Of a DNA stretch of 64,000 nucleotides, positions 8,552 through 16,943 are shown one piece after another. The stretch lies in assembly GCA_964468755.1 (NCBI GenBank), contig CAYXWH010000003.1:18076-82075 (forward strand). The letters are read 5' to 3'. Below the pieces are notes generated by a model. That model did no database searches and was not told the DNA's origin. It saw only the letters and a program-made list of their open reading frames with translations. This DNA comes from CAYXWH01 sp964468755. Its GTDB lineage: Bacteria; Chloroflexota; Dehalococcoidia; Dehalococcoidales; RBG-16-60-22. Numbering within the stretch: the stretch's first letter is position 1; each line of letters opens with the position of its first letter. A program made the position numbers and the translations under genes.

Positions 8552-8644
8552 TTGACTTTTCATTCAACACAATGCAAGCCACATTATAAATATGACAAAA
8601 TGGTATTATTTTGGTCAAATAACGCTTGACTTTTTATTCAACAT
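8552..8644 (+). repeat. 19-bp imperfect direct repeat upstream of the XRE gene
   Basis: Two copies, 8552-8570 and 8626-8644, agree at 17 of 19 positions (common core TTGACTTTT-ATTCAACA) and are spaced 74 bp apart, close to seven helical turns. The second copy supplies the -35 box of the promoter for the XRE gene. They could be operator sites for autoregulation or an old promoter duplication. Confidence 0.5.
8606..8622. promoter_or_regulatory. Palindrome TTATTT-N5-AAATAA next to the promoter
   Basis: Six-base perfect arms (8606-8611 and 8617-8622) with a 5-base spacer end four bases upstream of the -35 box at 8626. Placement fits an operator or an activator site for an HTH regulator such as the gene it precedes. 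No function is shown. The rest of the gap 8395-8687 is AT-rich and holds no gene I can support. Confidence 0.4.
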
Positions 8645-8654
8645 TATATATAAT
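8626..8654 (+). promoter_or_regulatory. Sigma-70-type promoter for the XRE membrane regulator
   Basis: TTGACT (8626-8631), 17 bp, TATAAT (8649-8654), 33 bp upstream of the ATG at 8688. Five of six -35 bases and all -10 bases match consensus. It argues for the ATG at 8688 as start, because an in-frame ATG at 8592 lies upstream of this promoter. Confidence 0.75.
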
Positions 8655-8687
8655 CATTCAAATACTGCACCCCCGGGGTCTTTAGTC

Positions 8688-10607
8688 ATGAATGAAGCGA
8701 AAAAATTCGGGATAAGGTTAAGGGAATTAAGAGTCAAAGCCGGCATGACGCTGCGGGAACTTGCCAATGCAGTCAACATTGACTTCACCTACCTCAGCAA
8801 GATCGAAAATGGCATAATGCCTCCCCCCAGCGAAAAGGTACTACTGCAACTGGCTGAAGCCCTTAATACCGACCAAGATGAACTGCTCACTTTAGCCGGC
8901 AGAATACCGCCCGATATCGCTGAAATCCTGAAAGACCCGGAGGCATTGGCCATGCTACGCTCGAAGCATGTCCAAAAGAAGAGTGAACCATCGGGCTGGA
9001 AAGGGGTTAAAATGCCAAGACCATCAGCTACGCTAAAAACGTTATACCGGGTGGCTATCCCGCTCATTCTGGTCATCGCCGTGGCTACCTCATTGTGGTT
9101 TGCCACCCCAACCAAGGCACTCACCATAGACTATCCAACGCTTCCCAGCGGAAATGTCGGCAGTACTCACTCCGGTCAGGTAGTGATTACCATTGAAGAT
9201 AATGAGCATCTGCCGGTACAGAGTATTAATATGGAGATTTACAATGTAGCTGACTCCACCAAGAAGGCGACCTGTACCTACCTGCCCACAACCGCTACCA
9301 CCAAGAACTATTCTAGCGCTCAGACCGGTAACGGTGGCGCAGTCGCGGTTACTGCCACAACCGGTTTTGGCTGGCAGTACGTAACCAAGGCGGGTTATGC
9401 CGACTGGAAAGGGTCCGCCTATACCTGGCTTCCCATGGCCGGTTACGGCTACGCCTATAGCCCCGGCTCAGTCTCGATAACCTATGACATAACCTGGTCG
9501 TCACCTTCGGGATGGCCCAGCGGCGACTATAAAATCAAAACCGAGATTATCGCCAACGGTAATACCTTTACCGAGTATAGCGGCTCGTTCACCCTTGTTG
9601 CCGCCACCGGCGGTGGCTCAGTGCCGGCGACTAAGCCAGGAGCCACCAATGTTACCAATGCGGTTAATATGCACGGTGAATTCAACCAGACGGTGACGGC
9701 AACATCCGCCGATGGAAACATCTCAATGACCATTAACAGGGGTACCACCGGCAAGGACAAACATGGACAGACACTTAGAGAAATACTCATAGTACCGTCA
9801 AGCACACCGCCGGCGCCGCCACCACAGGCGAATATCATCGGTCTGCCCTATAATTTCGGGCCTGACGGAGCCACTTTCGACCCGCCGATTACCATTACGT
9901 TTACCTATGACCCGGCGACAATTCCCGAAGGGGTTGAGCCCGGTGACCTGGTTATTGCCTTCTGGGATGAGAATACCAATCAGTGGGTCAAACTGGATAA
10001 CATCGTTGTCGACCCGGTCTCTCATACCATCAGCGGAGAAACCAGCCACTTCACCACCTTCTCGGTCATCGCCCATACCGGTCCCGCCGGGTTTACCTTC
10101 AGTCAGCTTAACGTTACCCCCACCGATGCCACGGCTGGAGACATGGTTACCATTGAGGTCACCGTAACCAACACCGGCGACCTTAACGGCGATTGCGAAG
10201 TAATTCTTAAAATTGGTGACGAGGTATCCGAAGTCAGGCAGGTAACGGTGGCCGGACACAGTAGCCAGCAGGTAAGCTTCACCACCACCATGGCTGATGC
10301 GGGAAGCTACACGGTGGACGTGAACGGGTTAGCCGGCACCATGACCGTTTTACCGGCAGCGGGCCCCGCACCAGAACCCACAACCCCACCGTCTCCACCG
10401 GTACAACCGGCCCCGGCACCACCGGCTCCGGCTCCGGAACCACCAACCCAGGCGCCAACAGTGCCAGCACCGGTGCCACCATCGGTAACACCAGAGCCAT
10501 CACCGGAGGCACAAGCGTTTAACTGGTGGTATGTCGGCGGCGGTATTATCGGCGCTATCATATTGATTACCATCGTTACCATGCTGGTGGTACGCCGCAG
10601 AGAATAG
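8688..10607 (+). CDS. Membrane-anchored XRE-type regulator with large exported beta-rich region (HTH-TM-exo-TM)
   Basis: 639 residues. Residues ~7-70 are a Cro/CI-type HTH (IRLRELRVKAGMTLRELA, then YLSKIENG). After a linker comes one membrane helix (~119-140), then a ~470-residue exported part. This contains a threonine/tyrosine-rich beta region, a segment with GPDGATFDPPITITFTYDP and TSHFTTFSV seen in archaeal and Chloroflexi surface proteins, a CARDB-like Ig-fold (FSQLNVTPTDATAGDMVTIE), and a Pro/Ala-rich spacer. It ends in a second helix (~614-635) and a basic RRRE tail. The layout HTH-TM-exterior recalls RodZ, but the size and second TM differ. It probably couples an envelope signal to transcription; that role is inferred. 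A strong terminator follows, so it is transcribed alone. Confidence 0.8.
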   Translation: MNEAKKFGIRLRELRVKAGMTLRELANAVNIDFTYLSKIENGIMPPPSEKVLLQLAEALNTDQDELLTLAGRIPPDIAEILKDPEALAMLRSKHVQKKSEPSGWKGVKMPRPSATLKTLYRVAIPLILVIAVATSLWFATPTKALTIDYPTLPSGNVGSTHSGQVVITIEDNEHLPVQSINMEIYNVADSTKKATCTYLPTTATTKNYSSAQTGNGGAVAVTATTGFGWQYVTKAGYADWKGSAYTWLPMAGYGYAYSPGSVSITYDITWSSPSGWPSGDYKIKTEIIANGNTFTEYSGSFTLVAATGGGSVPATKPGATNVTNAVNMHGEFNQTVTATSADGNISMTINRGTTGKDKHGQTLREILIVPSSTPPAPPPQANIIGLPYNFGPDGATFDPPITITFTYDPATIPEGVEPGDLVIAFWDENTNQWVKLDNIVVDPVSHTISGETSHFTTFSVIAHTGPAGFTFSQLNVTPTDATAGDMVTIEVTVTNTGDLNGDCEVILKIGDEVSEVRQVTVAGHSSQQVSFTTTMADAGSYTVDVNGLAGTMTVLPAAGPAPEPTTPPSPPVQPAPAPPAPAPEPPTQAPTVPAPVPPSVTPEPSPEAQAFNWWYVGGGIIGAIILITIVTMLVVRRRE

Positions 10608-10636
10608 TCATAATTTCTCATCCATTCAAACTCGCA

Positions 10637-10670
10637 AAGCGGGGGGCTGCTAAGTAGCAGCCCCCCGCTT
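10637..10670 (+). terminator. Strong hairpin terminator after the XRE gene
   Basis: A 15-bp perfect stem (10637-10651 with 10656-10670), rich in G/C, closes a 4-base AAGT loop and is followed by a short T-containing tail (TATTCGTTC). It lies 30 bp after the XRE stop codon and isolates this gene from the downstream cluster. Confidence 0.85.
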
Positions 10671-10740
10671 TATTCGTTCATGATGGTATCTACCAATATC
10701 CTTGGAACAGATAACCATAGATTTTTTGGTTAGTTACCTA

Positions 10741-10775
10741 TATACTATAGTATAATGACCAATGTACTATAGTAT
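10741..10775 (+). promoter_or_regulatory. Paired TACTATAGTA palindromes overlapping a TATAAT -10 box
   Basis: A 14-bp perfect palindrome (10741-10754) contains TACTATAGTA at 10743-10752. An identical TACTATAGTA follows at 10765-10774, exactly 22 bp (two helical turns) downstream. TATAAT at 10751-10756 lies between and overlaps the first copy, and TTGGTT at 10726-10731 is a poor -35. The pair sits 34 bp before the first gene of the MoxR cluster and looks like a cooperative repressor operator. Confidence 0.6.
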
Positions 10776-10808
10776 CATTTCATCTATCATCCGGTCACCT
10801 GAGGTTAC

Positions 10809-11561
10809 GTGAAACTAGCGCTATCACACAAGAATGCCTATACCTGGCCGGGGCTCAGCCTGCTCATCGCCGGTATAATACTATCCTCGTCAGCATATTT
10901 TATCCTTAACCTCATCTGGTTAACCGCCCTGGGCATCTGCATGCTGATATTATCGTTTATTTTACTGACTCTGGGACGAACAGTGCCCAGGCTGTCACCT
11001 GAAGTGTGTAGCCTTCTCCTCGAAACCGGTGTCGACAATATTGCCTCCATTGCGGAAGAGATTGGACTCAGGTCCAAGGCTCTCTATCTCCCCGCCTCAC
11101 TTACCAGTGACCAGCCACAGGCACTCGTTCCGCTTCATTCAAACTCGTCATTGCCCACTATCGATAAAACCCTGCCCCGACGTTTTATCGTCCGCTACGG
11201 GAACCAACCGGACGACGTTGGACTGCTCATATCAACGATTGGAAGTACCGCCATTACCATGCTTGAATCAAAACCGGGACCCAGTACGGCTGAGCTTGAA
11301 TCGGCGCTGAACTACCTCTTTACCGGTTGCCTTGGAATAGCCGACGGAACGATGGTTTCCCATCTGGACAATACTATCAAAGTAGAGATTAGCCGGCCTC
11401 GCCTTGACAACCACGCCAATTGGTCACATCACTGCCTGGGAGGACCGCTTGCTTCAGTGGTAGCCACGGTCGCCGCTGAAGCCTGGAACAAACCGGTCAC
11501 CATCACTCATGAGGAGACCCGGAACGGCAAATGCTACATTGAACTCGAGGTCACCGGGTGA
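10809..11561 (+). CDS. Membrane protein of unknown function, first gene of the MoxR cluster
   Basis: 250 residues from a GTG start with TGAGG upstream. Two adjacent membrane helices (~12-32 and ~36-56) are followed by a soluble, probably cytoplasmic, domain of about 190 residues with short strand segments such as ALYLPAS, RRFIVRYG and DDVGLLISTIGSTAI, and no recognisable catalytic motif. I do not recognise the family. Genes in this position in related MoxR-DUF58 clusters often encode such two-helix membrane proteins, so a role with the downstream secretion/assembly-type genes is likely. It overlaps the next gene by 4 bases. Confidence 0.7.
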   Translation: MKLALSHKNAYTWPGLSLLIAGIILSSSAYFILNLIWLTALGICMLILSFILLTLGRTVPRLSPEVCSLLLETGVDNIASIAEEIGLRSKALYLPASLTSDQPQALVPLHSNSSLPTIDKTLPRRFIVRYGNQPDDVGLLISTIGSTAITMLESKPGPSTAELESALNYLFTGCLGIADGTMVSHLDNTIKVEISRPRLDNHANWSHHCLGGPLASVVATVAAEAWNKPVTITHEETRNGKCYIELEVTG

Positions 11562-11809
11562 AATTATATAATAGGTACATTATCACCGTCGCTCTCACGC
11601 TTTTACTGACTACGGTCATCCTGGTCACTCTGGGACAGAACACACTTACTATTTATTACACCGTTTATTTAATTGAAGCCCTTATCATCACCGAGTTATA
11701 CGCATTTTTTAATTCCCGGGCACGCCGCCAGCTAACTATTGTAAGCAGTATGTTATTCGGTGGTTTTGTGTTTGTTTTATGCCGGAGCATTATTGAAATT
11801 CTGATTTGA
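11558..11809 (+). CDS. Small membrane protein, three predicted helices
   Basis: 83 residues, GTG start overlapping the previous stop by 4 bases. Hydrophobic stretches at about 5-25, 30-50 and 60-81 suggest three membrane helices with a basic loop (NSRARRQ) between the second and third. No family is recognised. The tight coupling and hydrophobicity fit an integral-membrane partner of the neighbouring gene products. Confidence 0.65.
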   Translation: MKLYNRYIITVALTLLLTTVILVTLGQNTLTIYYTVYLIEALIITELYAFFNSRARRQLTIVSSMLFGGFVFVLCRSIIEILI

Positions 11810-11828
11810 ATCTCACCTTTTAGTAATC

Positions 11829-13520
11829 ATGAAAAGACTGGTTATTGTACTCCCGATTATGTTGATGTTGGGTGTGCTTGCCCTCAGTTGTCCCAGCCTG
11901 GCTCATCCCAACTCCATTCCTCATGAAAACCCGGCTGCTGCCGCCGGCTCGCTGGACACCGCCGAACTGCTGCTATTCTACAGCGATATGTTTAACACAG
12001 GCGCCGACAGGCGCTATCAGGACTCACGGGATATGCTCGAGGAGTTCAGGGCTCTGGATTTTGCCGGAGAGCTAAAATATGTCACCGACCGCTATAACCG
12101 TATCTCTGAAGAGCTGTTTATCACACTGAACCAAACCGAGTTCCACCTCAACGAAGCTTCAAACTTTTTCGCAGAAAACCAGTTCCATATTGCCGAGGAG
12201 AGTCTCACCGCATCCAAGACAGCATTGCAGAACGCCCGATCCTTGCTCAACGAACTGGAGACATCTGCTGCCCTTTTAATTGAGCGGCTCCCTGTCCAAC
12301 TGGACTCAGCCACCAGCCAGTTTAATCAGGCATGCCAACAACTGCAGAAAAGCCTGCAACGCCTTCACCAGCTTACCGATGAGCTGGAGCATATATCGAA
12401 CCACCTCAAAGAGAGGCCGGATGCAACCATTACCACCCGGTTCTATCACCCTACCTTACTGGAAATAGCCACGCCGGCTACCATATACCCCGGACTGCCA
12501 TTTACCGTTACCGGATGGGTACAGTCAGACTACGAAAACGTTGAACGGACGCTCAGCGTACTCTTCGACGACAGTGAGCTTGCCAGCACTACCGCCCTTG
12601 GGCATTTTACCCTTGAATCAACCGTCTCACCACACGCGTCAACCGGGAAACACGAGCTGACTGTGCAGGTCGCTGCTCAAGATAACCATGCAGCAGCCAC
12701 CCAGAGTCAGCATATTACCGTCACGAGACTGCCCGTGCAGTGTGAAATTCATTCACCCAGACTCGCGGTCATGCCGCAGGAATTCACGGTTACCGGAACC
12801 GTTCAGTATAATCTCGAGTCCATTCCGGACGCCGGTATCAACCTCAGTGTCAATGACTTCTCAGCCACGACCGTAACCGATAGCAACGGTAATTTCGCGG
12901 TAACCGTTCGTCCCAGCATATCCATAGCCACCACAACCGCAGCCAATCCTTTTTATACTACGACCACCACACAAACGCTGCCGTTTGACTTCTCATTATT
13001 CGGCTGGCGGGAAATGACCGTCACCATCGACCCGGCTGAGCCCTGGTATACTCCGGTTAAATTAACCGGACAAACATTTGTCATAAACCCGGTAAACACG
13101 GCACTACTGCTTGCCCTTTTATTTTCCCTGAGTCTGTCCGCCTACCGACGAAGCCGGGCCATGATAACAGAACCGGACATCAATTTACCTCTCCCGGAAG
13201 ATCTGCCTTCATTTACCCCGTTATCCAGCCAAAAAACTGATTTCTCCGGTATTAAGAGGGAGGTTCTGTCCAGTTATAAGAGCGGGCTGACCGCGGTAGA
13301 AAAAGCCAGTGGCATAAGCATGACGGCACCCGGCACACTCCGGGAATTCCTGAACGCCGTCAGTCCTCTGTTAACCACCGCAGCCTCCTTGTTTGCGGAG
13401 TTAACTGAACTGGCTGAGCTGGCGCTTTACTCACCGCACAAACCCGGCGAAGACGTTGCTCTGAGGGCTGAACAACTGGCAGTAAGCCTGAAAAAGGAGA
13501 CTCACCTTGGGACTCCCTAG
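11829..13520 (+). CDS. Exported membrane protein with C-terminal DUF4129
   Basis: 563 residues. It has an N-terminal signal peptide (~1-25, hydrophobic, ending near LAH) and a long helical region (~40-200) that reads as coiled coil. Beta-rich domains follow at about 205-300 and 305-400; the second, with DAGINLSVNDFSATTVTDSNG, resembles a carboxypeptidase-regulatory/Ig fold. A membrane helix lies at about 423-440. The cytoplasmic C-terminus (~470-555) has the DUF4129 pattern. DUF4129 proteins are regular partners of MoxR and DUF58 genes. The last 14 bases overlap the TTG start of the next gene. Confidence 0.75.
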   Translation: MKRLVIVLPIMLMLGVLALSCPSLAHPNSIPHENPAAAAGSLDTAELLLFYSDMFNTGADRRYQDSRDMLEEFRALDFAGELKYVTDRYNRISEELFITLNQTEFHLNEASNFFAENQFHIAEESLTASKTALQNARSLLNELETSAALLIERLPVQLDSATSQFNQACQQLQKSLQRLHQLTDELEHISNHLKERPDATITTRFYHPTLLEIATPATIYPGLPFTVTGWVQSDYENVERTLSVLFDDSELASTTALGHFTLESTVSPHASTGKHELTVQVAAQDNHAAATQSQHITVTRLPVQCEIHSPRLAVMPQEFTVTGTVQYNLESIPDAGINLSVNDFSATTVTDSNGNFAVTVRPSISIATTTAANPFYTTTTTQTLPFDFSLFGWREMTVTIDPAEPWYTPVKLTGQTFVINPVNTALLLALLFSLSLSAYRRSRAMITEPDINLPLPEDLPSFTPLSSQKTDFSGIKREVLSSYKSGLTAVEKASGISMTAPGTLREFLNAVSPLLTTAASLFAELTELAELALYSPHKPGEDVALRAEQLAVSLKKETHLGTP

Positions 13521-14412
13521 GTTCTTGCTGATACTCACCGCAGCGCTTATCGCGCTTATGCTATTACTAGTATGGTTTGTTCCGCCGGACGATGATTTCC
13601 GGACCGGCAACCCTTCCTGGAATGGCAGCCAGTCTATCTGCGCTCACAGCAAAGCAATACCGGTAGACTCCCTCGCCAATCTGCCCGGTTCACCCCAACG
13701 TTCCACACTTATTCTCATACCGTATCTCGATTTCACGCCGGCTGAACTGGATACAGTGTATCATTTTGTCACTCATGGCGGCAGGCTAATCCTAGCCGAC
13801 GACTATGGCTACGGCAACCGGATACTGGAACACCTCGGGCTTGCCGCACGCTTCTCCGGACAAAGCCTTCTCGACCCGATATTACACTATAAGAACAAAT
13901 GGCTTCCCAGGATTACCCGCTTTTACCCCGGTACAGTTACCAGCGGTATTGATAGCATTGTCCTCAACCATGCCACTACTATCGACCATATTGAAACCGG
14001 GGCGGCTATTGCTCTTTCTTCCTCTTTTAGCTTTCTTGACCGGAATGGTAACAGCATCCGCGAAGACGATGAACCCACCGGCCCGCTTCCGGTTATCTCC
14101 CGACACTATTTGGGAAGCGGACAGATTTTCCTGATCGCTGACCCGAGCATCTTTATTAACAGCATGGAGGCAGTGGCCGACAACAATATCTTTCTCCAGA
14201 CCATAACCGGTACCACTGTCTCCGGTCTCTACATTGACCAGTCGCACCTGCCACCATCAAACCTTTACCGAATGAAAAGCCTGCTCGCTCACACGCGTGA
14301 TTTCTTTACCTCCCCGGTTATCACCATTGAACTGATACTGATGGTTTTGCTACTTACCTTAAGCCCCATATGGTATAAACCAGCTAATCGATTCTGGAAA
14401 GGAGACAAATAA
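13507..14412 (+). CDS. DUF4350-domain membrane protein
   Basis: 301 residues. The TTG start at 13507 is supported by AAGGAG 7 bases upstream and a hydrophobic first helix (LLILTAALIALMLLLVWF). The DUF4350 core follows, with the strand-turn LILIPYLDFTPAELDTVYHF, then GGRLILADDYGYGN, and a GQIFLIADPSIFIN strand further on; this glutamine-amidotransferase-like fold lacks catalytic residues. A C-terminal membrane helix lies at about 272-290. It is wedged between the DUF4129 and MoxR genes, overlapping both neighbours by 1-14 bases. Confidence 0.8.
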   Translation: MGLPRFLLILTAALIALMLLLVWFVPPDDDFRTGNPSWNGSQSICAHSKAIPVDSLANLPGSPQRSTLILIPYLDFTPAELDTVYHFVTHGGRLILADDYGYGNRILEHLGLAARFSGQSLLDPILHYKNKWLPRITRFYPGTVTSGIDSIVLNHATTIDHIETGAAIALSSSFSFLDRNGNSIREDDEPTGPLPVISRHYLGSGQIFLIADPSIFINSMEAVADNNIFLQTITGTTVSGLYIDQSHLPPSNLYRMKSLLAHTRDFFTSPVITIELILMVLLLTLSPIWYKPANRFWKGDK

Positions 14413-15353
14413 TGGCGACAGATCTGGCAAAGTTACATACACTGGCCAATAATATCATCACTGAGGTATCCAGGATAGTTATCGGCAAAGATGATTTAAA
14501 GGAAACCCTGCTGGTAGCCCTGTTGAGTCAGGGGCATGTGCTTATTGAAGGGCTTCCCGGCACCGCGAAAACCACCATTGCCCGTACCTTCGCCCGCGCT
14601 ATCGGGGGTATTTTCAAACGAGTGCAGGGTACCCCGGACATGTTACCGGCTGATATCACCGGGTTCTACCTTTATCGTCCCGATGGCAGCTCTACCTTCA
14701 TGCCCGGTCCAATCTTTGCCAACATACTGCTGGCGGATGAGTTGAACCGGACTACCTCCCGTTGTCAGTCAGCCCTCCTCGAAGCCATGCAGGAACAGCA
14801 GGTCTCTATCGAACGGGAGACCCACACCATCGATTCCCCGTTCCTCGTCATTGCCAGCCAGGTACCCTATGGCAGCCCCGGTACCTCCCCACTCAGCGAG
14901 GTACAGCTTGACCGCTTCATGTTCCGCGTCTGGAGTGCTCTCCCCGGCATCGAAGAAGAGAAGCAAGTACTCAGCAACATTGATACCATATCTGAACCTC
15001 ATACTTCGGCGGTTACCACTACGGCTCAGATTGTCCGGTTGCGGCAAGAGGTCAAAAAGATACATATTTCCGAGGATATCGTGAATTACATCATTGCCCT
15101 GCTTGATAGCCTGCGCCATCATCAGGAAGTGGCGCTTGGCCCCAGCCCCCGGGCTGGTATTGCCCTTTATAAAGGCTCACGGGCACTGGCTTTTATCCGG
15201 GGAAGGGATTTCGTCATTCCTGATGATATAAAGCAATTGCTGATTCCCGGTCTCTCTCACCGACTCCACGTCAGTGCCGAAGCGGCTATGGAAGAGGTTA
15301 CCGCCGAAGACATTATCAACACCGTAGCCGGTCAGGTGCCGGTACCTAAATAA
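14412..15353 (+). CDS. MoxR-family AAA+ ATPase
   Basis: 313 residues. Walker A is GLPGTAKTTIA (about residues 45-55), Walker B is ILLADELNRT (about 103-112), sensor and arginine regions follow (SEVQLDRFMFRVW), and a C-terminal lid has GPSPRAGIALYKGSRALAFIRGRDFV. MoxR ATPases act as chaperones that activate or insert cofactors into vWA-domain partners. The next gene, 4 bases downstream, encodes the usual DUF58 (vWA-like) partner. AAAGGAGA precedes the ATG. Confidence 0.92.
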   Translation: MATDLAKLHTLANNIITEVSRIVIGKDDLKETLLVALLSQGHVLIEGLPGTAKTTIARTFARAIGGIFKRVQGTPDMLPADITGFYLYRPDGSSTFMPGPIFANILLADELNRTTSRCQSALLEAMQEQQVSIERETHTIDSPFLVIASQVPYGSPGTSPLSEVQLDRFMFRVWSALPGIEEEKQVLSNIDTISEPHTSAVTTTAQIVRLRQEVKKIHISEDIVNYIIALLDSLRHHQEVALGPSPRAGIALYKGSRALAFIRGRDFVIPDDIKQLLIPGLSHRLHVSAEAAMEEVTAEDIINTVAGQVPVPK

Positions 15354-15357
15354 GACC

Positions 15358-16938
15358 ATGCATGATTCATCAATAAAATTATTATGTCAAATATATGCCC
15401 TGCTGGTGCTGCTGGCAACAACGGCGATGTCAGCGCTGCCTTACTCGGCACTGAGCCTGATTATATTACTGATAATGCTATGGATTACCATGCGGCCACT
15501 ACCCTACAGGTTCACCATGGTCTTTACCATACTGGCCATATTTTTGTTAACACCGGCGCTGGCATCCGTTACCAGTCGAACACTAGGCTTGCCGTCACCT
15601 GCAGTGGAACTCGTGCCGGCAATCCTGATTCTGCCCTTTATCTACCTACTGGACGGGCATCTGCAGCAAGGGGGGCATCACCGCGGTGAATTCGCACCGG
15701 GCAACAAAGTGCGTCACATCACCAGAACCGGAGTTGCCCTGTTTGCCACAGCGCTTGCGGCACTAGTCATCGCCACCATCACCGATAAAACCGAGCTGGT
15801 CTTTACGGCTGCGTTCTTTCTCATGTACCTGCTATGGATGCTGACAAGAATAGTACTCACGGTACCACGCCAACCAGTGAACACTGGTGCCACCGTTAAA
15901 AAGGTAATCGCCGGTGCCACGACTGATATCCGCCTGGATATTACCAGCAAGGCCCGGGGTGAAATACAATGCCTGATACGCCCCGAAGCACCATGGGTCA
16001 GGGTAAGTCCACAAAGGTTCAGCAATAGCAACGGAAAAATGGAGGTCAGCCTTCAGCTCACCCCGCCACTCGCCGGCCCGACAACAGTGCAACTCCTGGT
16101 CTCGGTCATCGATTCGCGAGGCTTAGTCCAAACAAACCAGACAATCAATCCGCTGGAGCTACGGGTTATCCCCCGTGCCAAATACGCCGATTGGCTGGCG
16201 AGGAAGTACCTGGAATCCACTGGCGACGGAGTTATCGGAACCGCATCAACAGCAAAGTCCACGGCATTGCTCAAAGGCGGCATCGAATACCAGGAAAGTC
16301 GAAGTTACCGGGCTGGTGATGAGCTCAGAACCATAGACTGGAAACACACCCTTAAATTAAGCCAGCTAATCGTCAAAGAATACGCAGACTCCAGGGAAAA
16401 AGCAGCCATAATTGCCGTAAACCTCGCCGTTAATGATGCTGAAGAGGCGGATGTGCTCGCCTTTAACCTGATAACGGCCGCACTAACCCTTAGCCGGGAA
16501 AATATAGCAACTTCTCTCGTTGCCTATAATCATCGTAGCCTGGTCCGTAGTACCACAGTCACCAGTCCTGCGGAAATTCTCGGGCAAACCCTGGCACTGG
16601 TCAAAGACATCACCGTGGTAAAGCTGTCACCGCGCTACCTTGAACCACCGGACATTACCCGATTGAGGCACCACAGGTCTTTGCTTAAAAAGGCAACCTC
16701 AGTATCAGCAGGTCGGCTCTACGACCTGCTCACCTTCGAGTACCGGGCTATCGAGGAAGCCGCCAGGAAACATCCGGCAACCCTTGCCCTCTCAACGGCA
16801 ATCGGTCAGACACCGGTACCAGCCGTGATACTGCTGATATCACCACTCAACCATGACACCGAAGCCCTGACCGTTATACTGGAGAAGCTATCCACAAAGG
16901 AGTTCCGCACGATAAAGCTACCCGTAAATGACCGATAG
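15358..16938 (+). CDS. DUF58 (vWA-like) membrane protein, MoxR partner
   Basis: 526 residues. The first ~170 residues hold four to five hydrophobic helices. A beta-rich segment (~175-270) follows, then the DUF58 signature around residues 310-345 (ESRSYRAGDELRTIDWKHT) and a degenerate vWA domain with DSREKAAIIAVNLAV. DUF58 proteins pair with MoxR ATPases in envelope-related or stress clusters. It is the last gene of the cluster and ends only 5 bp from the end of the convergent glmS, without a visible terminator between them. Confidence 0.85.
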   Translation: MHDSSIKLLCQIYALLVLLATTAMSALPYSALSLIILLIMLWITMRPLPYRFTMVFTILAIFLLTPALASVTSRTLGLPSPAVELVPAILILPFIYLLDGHLQQGGHHRGEFAPGNKVRHITRTGVALFATALAALVIATITDKTELVFTAAFFLMYLLWMLTRIVLTVPRQPVNTGATVKKVIAGATTDIRLDITSKARGEIQCLIRPEAPWVRVSPQRFSNSNGKMEVSLQLTPPLAGPTTVQLLVSVIDSRGLVQTNQTINPLELRVIPRAKYADWLARKYLESTGDGVIGTASTAKSTALLKGGIEYQESRSYRAGDELRTIDWKHTLKLSQLIVKEYADSREKAAIIAVNLAVNDAEEADVLAFNLITAALTLSRENIATSLVAYNHRSLVRSTTVTSPAEILGQTLALVKDITVVKLSPRYLEPPDITRLRHHRSLLKKATSVSAGRLYDLLTFEYRAIEEAARKHPATLALSTAIGQTPVPAVILLISPLNHDTEALTVILEKLSTKEFRTIKLPVNDR

Positions 16939-16943
16939 CCGGT

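Noticed and set aside
8288..8629. Open frame of 113 codons after the DnaC-like gene
   Set aside because: Starts inside the loader gene in another frame, has no ribosome site, and its composition is not protein-like.
8592..8687. Longer XRE protein starting at ATG 8592
   Set aside because: The extension lies upstream of and across the promoter boxes at 8626-8654 and has no HTH-family similarity.
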